In this document: positions 1-5,947 of the stretch, piece by piece
Layout: each line of letters starts with the position of its first letter
Position numbering within the stretch: the first letter of the stretch is position 1
DNA from: Clostridiaceae bacterium
Lineage (GTDB): Bacteria > Bacillota > Clostridia > Lutisporales > Lutisporaceae
Length of the DNA stretch: 9,496 bases
Direction of reading: 5' to 3'
NCBI GenBank assembly: GCA_028697435.1
Contig: JAQVFD010000062.1
Coordinates: 1-9,496, forward strand
Notes under the pieces: generated by a model
Told to the model about the DNA's origin: nothing
The model's input: only the letters and a program-made list of their open reading frames with translations
The model's database searches: none
Made by a program: the position numbers and the translations under genes

Positions 1-1329
1 TGCAATATCAACCATACAGTTATCTTCATCCATTACTATCATACCGCCTGAACCTATTATGGAGCCTAAGGCAGCAAGACTTTCATAATCAATAGGCGTA
101 TCAAGGTGATCGGCAGGTACGCATCCTCCTGAGGGGCCGCCTGTCTGAACAGCTTTGAATTTCTTTCCGTTAGGACAACCTCCGCCTATCTCATAAATTA
201 CATCTCTTAATGTAGTTCCCATAGGAATTTCAACAAGACCCGTATTGTTAATTTTGCCTCCAAGTGCGAATACCTTTGTTCCCTTGGATTTTTCTGTACC
301 CATGCTGGCAAACCATTCCGGTCCTTTGGTGAATATTACAGGTATATTTGCATAGGTTTCAACGTTATTAAGTATTGTAGGTTTCCCGAAAAGTCCTTTG
401 TTTGCAGGGAATGGAGGTCTTGGTCTTGGCATACCTCTCTGTCCTTCTATAGAGGCTATAAGACCTGTTTCTTCTCCGCATACGAATGCTCCTGCTCCAA
501 GTCTGACTTCCAAGTCAAATTTGAAGCCTGTTCCCATTATATTATCTCCAAGCAAACCGTACTGCCTTGCCTGACCTATTGCTATTCCAAGACGTTTAAC
601 AGCTATCGGGTACTCTGCTCTGCAATATATATACCCCTGGCTGGCTCCTATTGCATATCCTGCAATTGCCATCGCTTCAACTATGGAATGAGGATCCCCT
701 TCCAATATGCTTCTGTCCATGAATGCTCCCGGGTCTCCTTCGTCTGCATTACACAAAACATATTTCTGATCATTTACTGATCTTGAAGCAAAATCCCATT
801 TCATACCGGTTGGGAAGCCGGCACCGCCTCTTCCTCTGAGACCGGATTTCTTGACTGTATCAATTACTTCTGCCGGTGTCATTCCCGTAAGCACGTTTTC
901 AAGAGCCTTATAACCGTCAAAAGCTATATATTCATCGATATTCTCCGGATTTATTACACCGCAATTCCTTAATGCAACTCTAACCTGCTTCTTAAAGAAA
1001 TCTACCTCTTCAAGGGCTTTCAGTTTGTCTTCCGCAACTGACTCTGCATAAAGCAGTCTCTTTACAACTCTGCCTTTAACCAGATGCTCTTTAACAATTT
1101 CCTCTACATCCTCAGGCTTAACCAAACTATAGAAAGAAGCTTCCGGATAAATAATAACTACAGGACCCAGTGCGCAAAGTCCGAAACAGCCGGTTCTTTC
1201 CACAACAACTTCTTTTTCTAGTCCATGCTTCTTTATTTCTTCTTCAAAGTTCTTTGCTATCTGTTCCGAATTTGAGGAAGTACAGCCAGTACCTCTGCAA
1301 ATCATTATATGAGAACGATACATCTCCAT
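1..1329 (-). CDS. hydB: NuoF-like (51 kDa) NADH/FMN subunit of bifurcating [FeFe]-hydrogenase, 3' end cut by window
   Basis: This flavoprotein subunit should carry electrons between NAD(H), through FMN and Fe-S centres, and the hydrogenase catalytic subunit in the cytoplasm. The 443 codons present show, in order: a thioredoxin-like [2Fe-2S] domain with Cys11, Cys16, Cys48 and Cys52; the glycine-rich NADH site GRGGAGFPTGMKW at residues 166-178; the FMN-site segment NADEGDPGAFMDR at 194-206; GAGAFVCGEET at 278-288; and the start of an SLBB-type region after about residue 350. HydB/HndC proteins usually have about 600 residues, so the cluster-N3-type cysteines and the C-terminal ferredoxin domain lie beyond position 1. 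The start is ATG 1329, with GGAGGT seven bases upstream; an in-frame ATG at 1323 is less well placed. It is the last gene visible in the operon, 53 bases after the HndB-like gene. The N-terminal [2Fe-2S] extension separates it from complex I NuoF. HydB versus HndC naming is a matter of convention. Confidence 0.93.
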   Translation of the reverse strand, partial: MEMYRSHIMICRGTGCTSSNSEQIAKNFEEEIKKHGLEKEVVVERTGCFGLCALGPVVIIYPEASFYSLVKPEDVEEIVKEHLVKGRVVKRLLYAESVAEDKLKALEEVDFFKKQVRVALRNCGVINPENIDEYIAFDGYKALENVLTGMTPAEVIDTVKKSGLRGRGGAGFPTGMKWDFASRSVNDQKYVLCNADEGDPGAFMDRSILEGDPHSIVEAMAIAGYAIGASQGYIYCRAEYPIAVKRLGIAIGQARQYGLLGDNIMGTGFKFDLEVRLGAGAFVCGEETGLIASIEGQRGMPRPRPPFPANKGLFGKPTILNNVETYANIPVIFTKGPEWFASMGTEKSKGTKVFALGGKINNTGLVEIPMGTTLRDVIYEIGGGCPNGKKFKAVQTGGPSGGCVPADHLDTPIDYESLAALGSIIGSGGMIVMDEDNCMVDIA

Positions 1330-1382
1330 TAATATTACCTCCTACAGATTACTATATTCCTTTCTGTCCCTCATGCCTTCCG

Positions 1383-1751
1383 TTATTTACTTTCAGCACC
1401 GATCGTATATCCCTCAACAACCTTGCCCTTCATAATGTGTTCATTGACTATTCTAATGGCCTTGGATGGATTTACCAAAACATAGGTAACCTTTTCTTCA
1501 CCTGGTTTATATACTTCTACTATAGGTTCAAGCCTGCACATTCCTATGCAACCCGTCTGAGCAACTGCAACATCTGATAAACCGTGCTTCTGGACTTCAT
1601 CCATTATTGTGAGAAGTACAGGCCTTGCTCCTGCAGCTATACCACAGGTTGCCATTCCGACAACTATTCTGGTTCCGGATCTATCTTTTCTGATATTGAT
1701 TGTATCCAGGGTTTTCTTTCTGATTTCTTCCAATTCCTGAATTGTTTTCAT
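1383..1751 (-). CDS. HndB-like small thioredoxin-fold [2Fe-2S] ferredoxin subunit
   Basis: This 122-residue protein resembles the N-terminal domain of the NuoF-like subunit and the HndB subunit of tetrameric NAD(P)-linked hydrogenases. It is probably an electron-transfer or assembly subunit of the complex. A charged N-terminal helix (residues 1-25) precedes the fold. Cys36 lies in a VVGMATCGIAAGA segment, and Cys68 and Cys72 in TGCIGMC. Only three cysteines occupy the usual four ligand places. Translation could be drawn from GTG 1760, but that GTG lies inside the Shine-Dalgarno GGAGGTG. ATG 1751, eight bases after GGAGG, is the better start. The ribosome binding site is formed by the last codons of the upstream ATPase gene, whose TAA is separated from this ATG by one base, so the two are probably translationally coupled. 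Confidence 0.85.
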   Translation of the reverse strand: MKTIQELEEIRKKTLDTINIRKDRSGTRIVVGMATCGIAAGARPVLLTIMDEVQKHGLSDVAVAQTGCIGMCRLEPIVEVYKPGEEKVTYVLVNPSKAIRIVNEHIMKGKVVEGYTIGAESK

Positions 1752-1752
1752 C

Positions 1753-2316
1753 TTACACACCTCCGCGTATATTCTTTAAACCTTCACAAATATAATCCTT
1801 AATCCACATCAAAACCTCAGGTTCTCCCAAACTAACATCATCGCCCAATACTACCCTAATCTCTCTTGTATCCATGCAAAATTCTCTTTCATCAATAATA
1901 TGCCTGTATACAAAGTCAACAACTTTATCGGCATCAGATCCTGCCATAATCAAGCTAAGCATTGTCTCAGCCGTATTCCCTATTGGGGCTCTGTCTATAT
2001 GGCTATGCTTGAACTCTGCTTTGAGTCTTGTTCCTACGTTTTTTTCAGATTCTATAACAAGATCTCCTTCACATCTTTTGCATGCTGCCATCATAAGCGG
2101 TATCCCAAGCCCGACCTTCCTGCTTGTCCTCGTGGTTACAAAAGGATCCATTACCCTCTCAAGAAAATCCTTATCCATTCCCTTACCGTTGTCTATTATA
2201 CTAATCGTCAGTCGATCCGCTACTGTATCTTCTTTAATTGAAATCTCCACAAGGTCGGCTCCGGCTGTAATCGAATTCTGAGACAAATCAAGAATATGCA
2301 GTGATAAGTCCTTCAT
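1753..2316 (-). CDS. Stand-alone GHKL ATPase (histidine-kinase-type ATP-binding domain) in the hydrogenase operon
   Basis: A 187-residue cytoplasmic protein of the GHKL (gyrase, Hsp90, histidine kinase, MutL) ATPase fold. Visible motifs are an N-box around Asn14 (LDLSQNSITAGA), a G1 box DNGKGM at residues 42-47, an F-box-like DPFVTTR at 57-63, a G2 box GLGIPL at 69-74 and a GTRL G3-like element at 95-98. There is no HisKA phosphoacceptor domain, transmembrane segment or sensor domain. The 85 residues after the ATPase core match nothing I recognise. It lies between hydC and the HndB-like gene, which implies a function tied to hydrogenase activity, assembly or regulation; the phosphorylation target is unknown. 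Its ATG lies seven bases past the hydC stop with no clear Shine-Dalgarno, suggesting reinitiation. I recall the same gene between the corresponding subunit genes in related clostridia. Confidence 0.88.
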   Translation of the reverse strand: MKDLSLHILDLSQNSITAGADLVEISIKEDTVADRLTISIIDNGKGMDKDFLERVMDPFVTTRTSRKVGLGIPLMMAACKRCEGDLVIESEKNVGTRLKAEFKHSHIDRAPIGNTAETMLSLIMAGSDADKVVDFVYRHIIDEREFCMDTREIRVVLGDDVSLGEPEVLMWIKDYICEGLKNIRGGV

Positions 2317-2323
2317 ACTGATA

Positions 2324-2794
2324 TTAATACTTTTTCAAAATATTCGGGATATCATCAGGAACCAACTTACCATATACATCCTCATCAATTGTCATTACAG
2401 GAGCAAGACCGCAGCAGCCCAAGCATCTGGTTGCCACAAAGGTGAACTTCCCATCTTCTGTAGTATCTCCGGTTTTTACATTTAGCTCCTGTTCAAGCTT
2501 TTCAATTACTCCCTTAGCATTCTTAACATAACAAGCTGTTCCGAGGCATACGCTTATGGTATGCTTTCCTTTTGGAGTCAAGGTAAATCTTGAATAGAAA
2601 GTAGCTACACCAAATATTTCAGCTGCCGGAATGTGTAATAATTCTGATATCATCTTCTGTGCTTCTTCAGGAATATATCCGAACAATTCCTGTGTTTCAT
2701 GAAGAACTGGTATTAGAGCACCTTTCTGCTCCTTATGCTCCAGGATATAATCCTCCAATTTCTCCATCTTTTCCTTCATTGCTGTGTCAGACAT
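2324..2794 (-). CDS. hydC: NuoE-like (24 kDa) [2Fe-2S] subunit of bifurcating [FeFe]-hydrogenase
   Basis: This 156-residue protein is a typical NuoE/HydC/HndA subunit that binds one [2Fe-2S] cluster and helps electron flow at the flavin subunit. An N-terminal helical region (about residues 1-60, with the family-typical LFGYIPEEA and the segment EIFGVATFYSRF) precedes the thioredoxin-like domain. The ligands are Cys83 and Cys88 in CLGTAC and Cys124 and Cys128 in CLGCC. The extra Cys127 is common in this family. Start ATG 2794 has GGAGGG nine bases upstream. It is the first gene of the operon and has a leader of about 120 bases holding the regulatory elements listed separately. Its length is normal and no lesion is seen. 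Confidence 0.94.
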   Translation of the reverse strand: MSDTAMKEKMEKLEDYILEHKEQKGALIPVLHETQELFGYIPEEAQKMISELLHIPAAEIFGVATFYSRFTLTPKGKHTISVCLGTACYVKNAKGVIEKLEQELNVKTGDTTEDGKFTFVATRCLGCCGLAPVMTIDEDVYGKLVPDDIPNILKKY

Positions 2795-2844
2795 TAAAGA
2801 GTTCCCTCCTTCAAATATTAATAATTGAAAATCATTACAACTAT

Positions 2845-2890
2845 ATTGAACGCACTTAAGTATTACATCAGGGTATAGTGCGAATTCAAT
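2845..2890 (-). promoter_or_regulatory. Leader hairpin in the 5' UTR of the hydrogenase operon
   Basis: ATTGAACGCACT (2845-2856) is complementary to AGTGCG plus TTCAAT (2877-2882 and 2885-2890). The result is a 12-bp stem with a two-base bulge and a 20-base loop. On the minus strand it would lie in the untranslated leader of hydC, some 50 bases before the start codon. No U-run follows it, so it is not an intrinsic terminator. It could stabilise the mRNA or bind a protein; the function is inferred only from the pairing and location. Confidence 0.5.
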
Positions 2891-2920
2891 AAAATTTAGG
2901 TTGTTGTTTCGTGAACTTTT

Positions 2921-2950
2921 ATTCTATTTTATTTGTTTTTTACGAAACAA
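2921..2950 (-). promoter_or_regulatory. Candidate sigma-A-type promoter of the hydC-ATPase-hndB-like-hydB operon
   Basis: Read on the minus strand, TTGTTT (2950-2945) and TAGAAT (2926-2921) are separated by 18 bases. The -10 matches the consensus at five of six positions; the -35 is weak, at three of six. Transcription would begin near 2914, leaving a leader of about 120 bases. The choice is supported by the overlap with a Rex-like palindrome and the lack of a better minus-strand pair between hydC and the upstream operon. Confidence 0.4.
2933..2950. promoter_or_regulatory. Candidate Rex (redox-sensing repressor) operator
   Basis: The 18-base word TTGTTTTTTACGAAACAA has the TTGTT-N8-AACAA architecture of the Firmicute Rex site (TTGTTAA-N4-TTAACAA). 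All ten outer positions match, and ten of the 14 specified positions match overall. It covers the proposed -35 and part of the spacer, where NADH-sensitive Rex would block RNA polymerase. Rex control of fermentation and hydrogenase genes is established in several clostridia; its action here is inferred. Confidence 0.5.
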
Positions 2951-2956
2951 CCTATT

Positions 2957-2979
2957 GACATAATTTTATCAATTATGTC
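2957..2979. promoter_or_regulatory. Perfect 9-bp dyad upstream of the hydC promoter
   Basis: GACATAATT (2957-2965) and AATTATGTC (2971-2979) form a perfect inverted repeat with a five-base centre. Its midpoint is about 20 bases upstream of the proposed -35, a place usual for an activator or upstream operator. As RNA it would be a 9-bp hairpin with no U-run, so a terminator for the upstream operon is less likely. I do not recognise the binding protein. Confidence 0.4.
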
Positions 2980-3132
2980 CTACAATATTGTATCACATAT
3001 TAGATATTTTTTTAACAATTATTTATAAAAATTTTTAATAAGTACTCGAGTATTATTCTTTTCCCACGTTTGTTTTTTCTAAAACTGCATAGAATAATCG
3101 TTTCAGGGTATATTATTTTATAAGTTTTTTTG
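2980..3132. other. AT-rich spacer after the PHP gene with no clear terminator
   Basis: This is the remainder of the 338-base gap between the sensory operon and hydC. I see no gene, tRNA or convincing GC-rich stem followed by a U-run on the minus strand. The 10-bp palindrome TACTCGAGTA at 3043-3052 has no loop and is not a credible terminator. Read-through from the PHP gene into the hydrogenase operon therefore cannot be excluded. Confidence 0.5.
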
Positions 3133-3846
3133 TCATTTCCCGTCTAATTTATTGAATAGTTCACTTATACTGAGATAATCCAGGTCAATAAAAAATTCCC
3201 GTTCGCTAATATCTTCAAGATAATGAGCGTCCGAAGAAACAATATAGTTAAATTTTTTCAAAAAGGAATATTTTTTCAGAGCTGCTTCGGGAGTGGTTCT
3301 TTTTGATATTTCTACCGTTTTAACTCTCAGGTCCGGGGGAATAAACCCAAGATTGGTTATGATACTGAAACCCTGCCTGTCTACATGAGCAGGTATACAT
3401 ATTCCGCCAAGTCCTCTGGTCAATATGAATACATCACTGACTGAAAGTATTGTAGAAGACAAAAGCAGCCTGCGTTCTTTTCCGACTATTTCATCTGAAC
3501 TGTTGAAAATCAGTTGTCGCCCGAAAACTTCTTCATTATTCTCAATATCCGGTAAGGAATTATAAACAATCTCTGCAAATTTCATTGCACCTTCCATTCT
3601 CTTGAAAAGGCACAATATATGAACTTCCTCCTTAGTCTGAACTTCCAGCCCGGGGATAACCATCAATCCATTCTCTTTTGCCGCTTCCATAACTGCCGGA
3701 AGATTGCCGCAGGAATTATGGTCCGTAACTGCTATAATATCAAGCCCTTTCAAAAGAGCCATGTTCACTATATTGCATGGTGTCATATCCTCATCACCGC
3801 ATGGAGATAATGCAGAGTGTATGTGAAAATCCACCGCAAATTCCAT
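3133..3846 (-). CDS. PHP-domain metal-dependent phosphoesterase
   Basis: A 237-residue cytoplasmic protein of the PHP (polymerase and histidinol phosphatase) superfamily, which hydrolyses phosphoester bonds with a cluster of two or three metal ions. All expected metal-ligand motifs are visible: DFHIHS (His8, His10), TDHN (Asp42, His43), PGLEV (Glu68), VHIL (His76), PAHVDR (His154) and SSDAHY (Asp206, His208). It should therefore be active, but the substrate is unknown; a small phosphorylated molecule or phosphoprotein are both possible. The frame opens at TTG 3855, but ATG 3846 gives the family-typical MEFAVDFHIHS beginning and lies one base after the TAA of the preceding DRTGG gene, implying coupling. 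It is the last gene of the sensory-hydrogenase operon. Its position suggests it may reverse a phosphorylation or degrade a signal made by the module. Confidence 0.87.
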   Translation of the reverse strand: MEFAVDFHIHSALSPCGDEDMTPCNIVNMALLKGLDIIAVTDHNSCGNLPAVMEAAKENGLMVIPGLEVQTKEEVHILCLFKRMEGAMKFAEIVYNSLPDIENNEEVFGRQLIFNSSDEIVGKERRLLLSSTILSVSDVFILTRGLGGICIPAHVDRQGFSIITNLGFIPPDLRVKTVEISKRTTPEAALKKYSFLKKFNYIVSSDAHYLEDISEREFFIDLDYLSISELFNKLDGK

Positions 3847-3847
3847 A

Positions 3848-4183
3848 TTACTCAATTCCCATCTTGTAAAGTTCTTTTGCTATTCCATATGCACTAATGC
3901 TTGACTGGTATACAGCTACTCCCTCATCTTCCGCCTTTTGGAGAGTATCCTCCTCAACCTCCACTTCTTCGGGCACAATAATGCAGCTCAATTCAAGCAA
4001 GGCTGCTACTGCAATTATATTAGAATGTGTCTGTACGGTAATCCATGCATCTCCTTTATTTCCATGGGCCATAACCCAGCTTAACAAGTCGCAAATATAC
4101 ACTCCAGTCAGCTCCCTGTCGGTCCCGGTCTTTCCCGCTAACAGCTTTAACCCCATTTTTTCTCCTGCATCCTTTACTAACAT
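3848..4183 (-). CDS. Small stand-alone DRTGG-domain protein (second copy)
   Basis: A 111-residue protein made almost entirely of a DRTGG domain. The signature appears as TDRELTGVYICDLLSWVM at residues 21-38, followed by a WITVQTH strand-turn (47-53) and NIIAVAALLELSCIIV. DRTGG domains are known in some phosphotransacetylases and in CBS-containing inorganic pyrophosphatases, where they are thought to bind nucleotides or other ligands; as single-domain proteins they have no settled role. Start ATG 4183 has GGGAGGG five bases upstream, and 17 bases separate it from the hydrogenase-like gene. A related but divergent DRTGG protein begins the same operon. A regulatory or ligand-sensing part in the H2-sensing module is inferred from context only. 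Confidence 0.83.
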   Translation of the reverse strand: MLVKDAGEKMGLKLLAGKTGTDRELTGVYICDLLSWVMAHGNKGDAWITVQTHSNIIAVAALLELSCIIVPEEVEVEEDTLQKAEDEGVAVYQSSISAYGIAKELYKMGIE

Positions 4184-4200
4184 GTTAACCCTCCCTATAA

Positions 4201-5478
4201 TTATGCTTTTCCATTATTAAAGCTTTTCATCGACTTGACCATGCAAACTTCATCCCGGTTATTACCTTTAACTATATCTTCAGCAAACGCCTTGCAGGTT
4301 GGAGCCCCGCAGACACCGCAATCTATTCCCGGCAAGTCTTTTAACATTTCCTTTATCATTTCCATCTTCTTTATGGATTTGGAAATATCATCATCCAGAC
4401 GCATTACAGCTCTTGGTTCAATTGGTTCGGTCAACCTGATAAAACCTTCCTTATACATCTCTATTTGTGCTTTTATCTCTTCTTCGCCGGCTGCTGAGTT
4501 TGGAAGCCCTTTTGAAAGTGCCTTCATACGGCTTCTGGCAATAAACGGGTTCTCAATGGTAAGAGGTCCACCCACACAGCCTCCTACACAAGCCATACCT
4601 TCAAAAAACTCTAAGCCGTCAAGTTTATCCATTTCAATTTCTTCCAGCACCTTAATAACTTCATTAATCCCGTCAACGGCAAGGTAGTTTTCTATTCCTA
4701 AGGGTTCTCCCTGACCACCTGTAATTGGCCATAAAAGCGATTCCTTTGTACTCCTTGTCATAACATCTACTTTATCGTTGTTCAGATTTCTTAGCATCAT
4801 TCCATATACATCCTTCATCGACAATACCCCATCAATATAGGACTTTTCTATCCCCAATGGATTTCTGGAACTTGTCATTCTCGCTGTACACGGAGAAATA
4901 AAAACCACTCCTATCTCATCCATTGAGAATCCTGTCTTCTTGGCAGTCTCAACCTTAGCTAAGCGGGCTGCTATCTCGATAGGTGTTTCAATATCTGCTA
5001 TATTTGGCAGCAATTCAGGAAATCTAATCTGTATCAGCCTGAGAGTAGCAGGACATGTAGAATTAATTATCGGGCGTTTAATTTTATTATCCTTGAGCAT
5101 GTGGTTTTTTACCACATTAGTTATAATCTCTGTCCCAATGGAAGCCTCATAGACTTCATCAAATCCCACTTTCTTTACTGCCGTAAGCATTTCATTGATT
5201 CCGACATTGCTTCGAAATTGCCCATAAAGCACTAAGGACGGTATAGCAATAGTATATTTGTATTTCTTCAGTATTCCTATATTATCTGTGACAGCACTTT
5301 TGGCATGATTTGGGCATATCCTTATGCACTCGCCGCAGTCAATACATTTTTCGCCTATTATACGAGCTTTCCCCTCTTTCAGCCTTATGGCTTCAGTGGG
5401 ACATACCTTTAAACAACTTGTACAACCTACACATCTATCCTCATTAAGTACAACCGAATGGAAGTACTTCTCATTCAT
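4201..5478 (-). CDS. Putative sensory [FeFe]-hydrogenase-like protein (group C/D type)
   Basis: A 425-residue cytoplasmic iron-sulfur protein. The N-terminus has two [4Fe-4S] ferredoxin motifs, C16VGCTSCLKVC26P and C45IDCGECIRIC55P. The H-cluster domain keeps all four cysteine ligands: Cys142 (NSTCPA), Cys197 (SPCTARM), and Cys297 and Cys301 (EGMACVGGCVGG). The C-terminus has a four-cysteine Fe-S motif, Cys387, Cys390, Cys395 and Cys412 (DCGVCGAPTC then C16 residues on). The canonical TSCCP cysteine used for proton transfer is replaced by Thr141, and the usual GGGQP after the third motif is altered to VGGPL. This pattern matches putative sensory hydrogenases rather than H2-producing enzymes. 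No PAS domain is attached. The frame extends to GTG 5487, but ATG 5478, one base after the upstream TGA, is preferred. Flanking ATPase, DRTGG and PHP genes suggest signalling. Slow H2 catalysis remains possible. Confidence 0.88.
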   Translation of the reverse strand: MNEKYFHSVVLNEDRCVGCTSCLKVCPTEAIRLKEGKARIIGEKCIDCGECIRICPNHAKSAVTDNIGILKKYKYTIAIPSLVLYGQFRSNVGINEMLTAVKKVGFDEVYEASIGTEIITNVVKNHMLKDNKIKRPIINSTCPATLRLIQIRFPELLPNIADIETPIEIAARLAKVETAKKTGFSMDEIGVVFISPCTARMTSSRNPLGIEKSYIDGVLSMKDVYGMMLRNLNNDKVDVMTRSTKESLLWPITGGQGEPLGIENYLAVDGINEVIKVLEEIEMDKLDGLEFFEGMACVGGCVGGPLTIENPFIARSRMKALSKGLPNSAAGEEEIKAQIEMYKEGFIRLTEPIEPRAVMRLDDDISKSIKKMEMIKEMLKDLPGIDCGVCGAPTCKAFAEDIVKGNNRDEVCMVKSMKSFNNGKA

Positions 5479-5479
5479 A

Positions 5480-5911
5480 TCATTCACCCGCTTTCAAATC
5501 TACTTCGATGACTATATAAGTCCCTTTCCCTTCTGAAGATGTCACACAAAATCTGTCTGAGCATTTTTTCATATTCGGCAATCCCATACCGGCTCCAAAA
5601 CCCATTTCTCTTACTCTGTCACTAGCCGTTGAATAGCCTTCCTTCATTGCCAGTTCCACATCAGCTATCCCCGGGCCCCTGTCACTGGCAGTAATTTTTA
5701 TGGTTCCGGGAGTAATCTCCAACACTATCTGTCCTCCAAGGGAATGAATTACTATATTCATTTCCGCTTCGTAAGTTGCTATAGATATCTTTCTGATTAT
5801 ACTTGAGTCGATACCCAACTCTCTCAGAGTTTTCTTTATTTTACTTGATGTTTCTCCTGCTCTGACAAAATCATCTTTTTCAACTTCAAATACATATTTA
5901 ATATCTTCCAT
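5480..5911 (-). CDS. RsbW/SpoIIAB-type GHKL ATPase (anti-sigma-factor-like serine/threonine kinase)
   Basis: A 143-residue single-domain protein resembling anti-sigma-factor kinases. Motifs are an N-box around Asn52 (TYEAEMNIVIHS), the G1 box DRGPGI (77-82), the G2 region GAGMGLPNMKKCSD (106-119) and GKGT (128-131). RsbW-family proteins bind ATP, phosphorylate a partner anti-sigma-factor antagonist and bind sigma factors; no STAS-domain partner or sigma gene is seen here. Other small ATPases of this type act as output domains for sensor proteins. ATG 5911 has GGAGG nine bases upstream. Its TGA is followed after one base by the ATG of the sensory hydrogenase gene, so the two products are probably made in fixed ratio and may form a split sensor kinase. 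This last idea is inference. Confidence 0.86.
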   Translation of the reverse strand: MEDIKYVFEVEKDDFVRAGETSSKIKKTLRELGIDSSIIRKISIATYEAEMNIVIHSLGGQIVLEITPGTIKITASDRGPGIADVELAMKEGYSTASDRVREMGFGAGMGLPNMKKCSDRFCVTSSEGKGTYIVIEVDLKAGE

Positions 5912-5947
5912 TAGATAATTCCTCCAAATATATAGCCAAAATCATAA

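Larger units (their letters stand above)
2898..2953 (-). repeat. Inverted repeat bracketing the hydC promoter
   Basis: The arm ACGAAACAACCT (2942-2953) is the exact reverse complement of AGGTTGTTTCGT. The other arm, 2898-2912, reads AGGTTGTTGTTTCGT, the same word with a three-base insertion. The arms are separated by 29 AT-rich bases and flank the proposed -10 element. The spacing and position would suit cooperative binding of a repressor at two half-sites, or a duplicated operator. No regulator is assigned to the pair as a whole. Confidence 0.45.

Noticed and set aside
1342..1374. Ten-codon frame between the HndB-like gene and hydB
   Set aside because: No properly spaced Shine-Dalgarno, and too short to separate from chance.
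1170..2316. Plus-strand open frames opposite the hydB, HndB-like and GHKL ATPase genes (for example 1170-1577 and 1874-2281)
   Set aside because: Their products have no recognisable motifs and no ribosome binding site, and lie opposite genes with complete family signatures.
2955..2986. Plus-strand promoter TTGACA / TACAAT
   Set aside because: The 20-base spacer is too long and no plus-strand gene follows; the TTGACA is part of the GACATAATT dyad.
3043..3052. Palindrome TACTCGAGTA as a terminator of the sensory operon
   Set aside because: It leaves no loop, its outer arms pair poorly and there is no proper U-run next to a GC-rich stem.
4235..5152. Plus-strand open frames opposite the sensory hydrogenase gene
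   Set aside because: Low-complexity Ser/Ile-rich products typical of antisense frames; the minus-strand gene has all cluster motifs.
4201..5478. Assignment as a regular H2-evolving HydA catalytic subunit
   Set aside because: The relay cysteine and the GGGQP signature are absent, the length is short for a bifurcating HydA, and the neighbours are signalling-type proteins.
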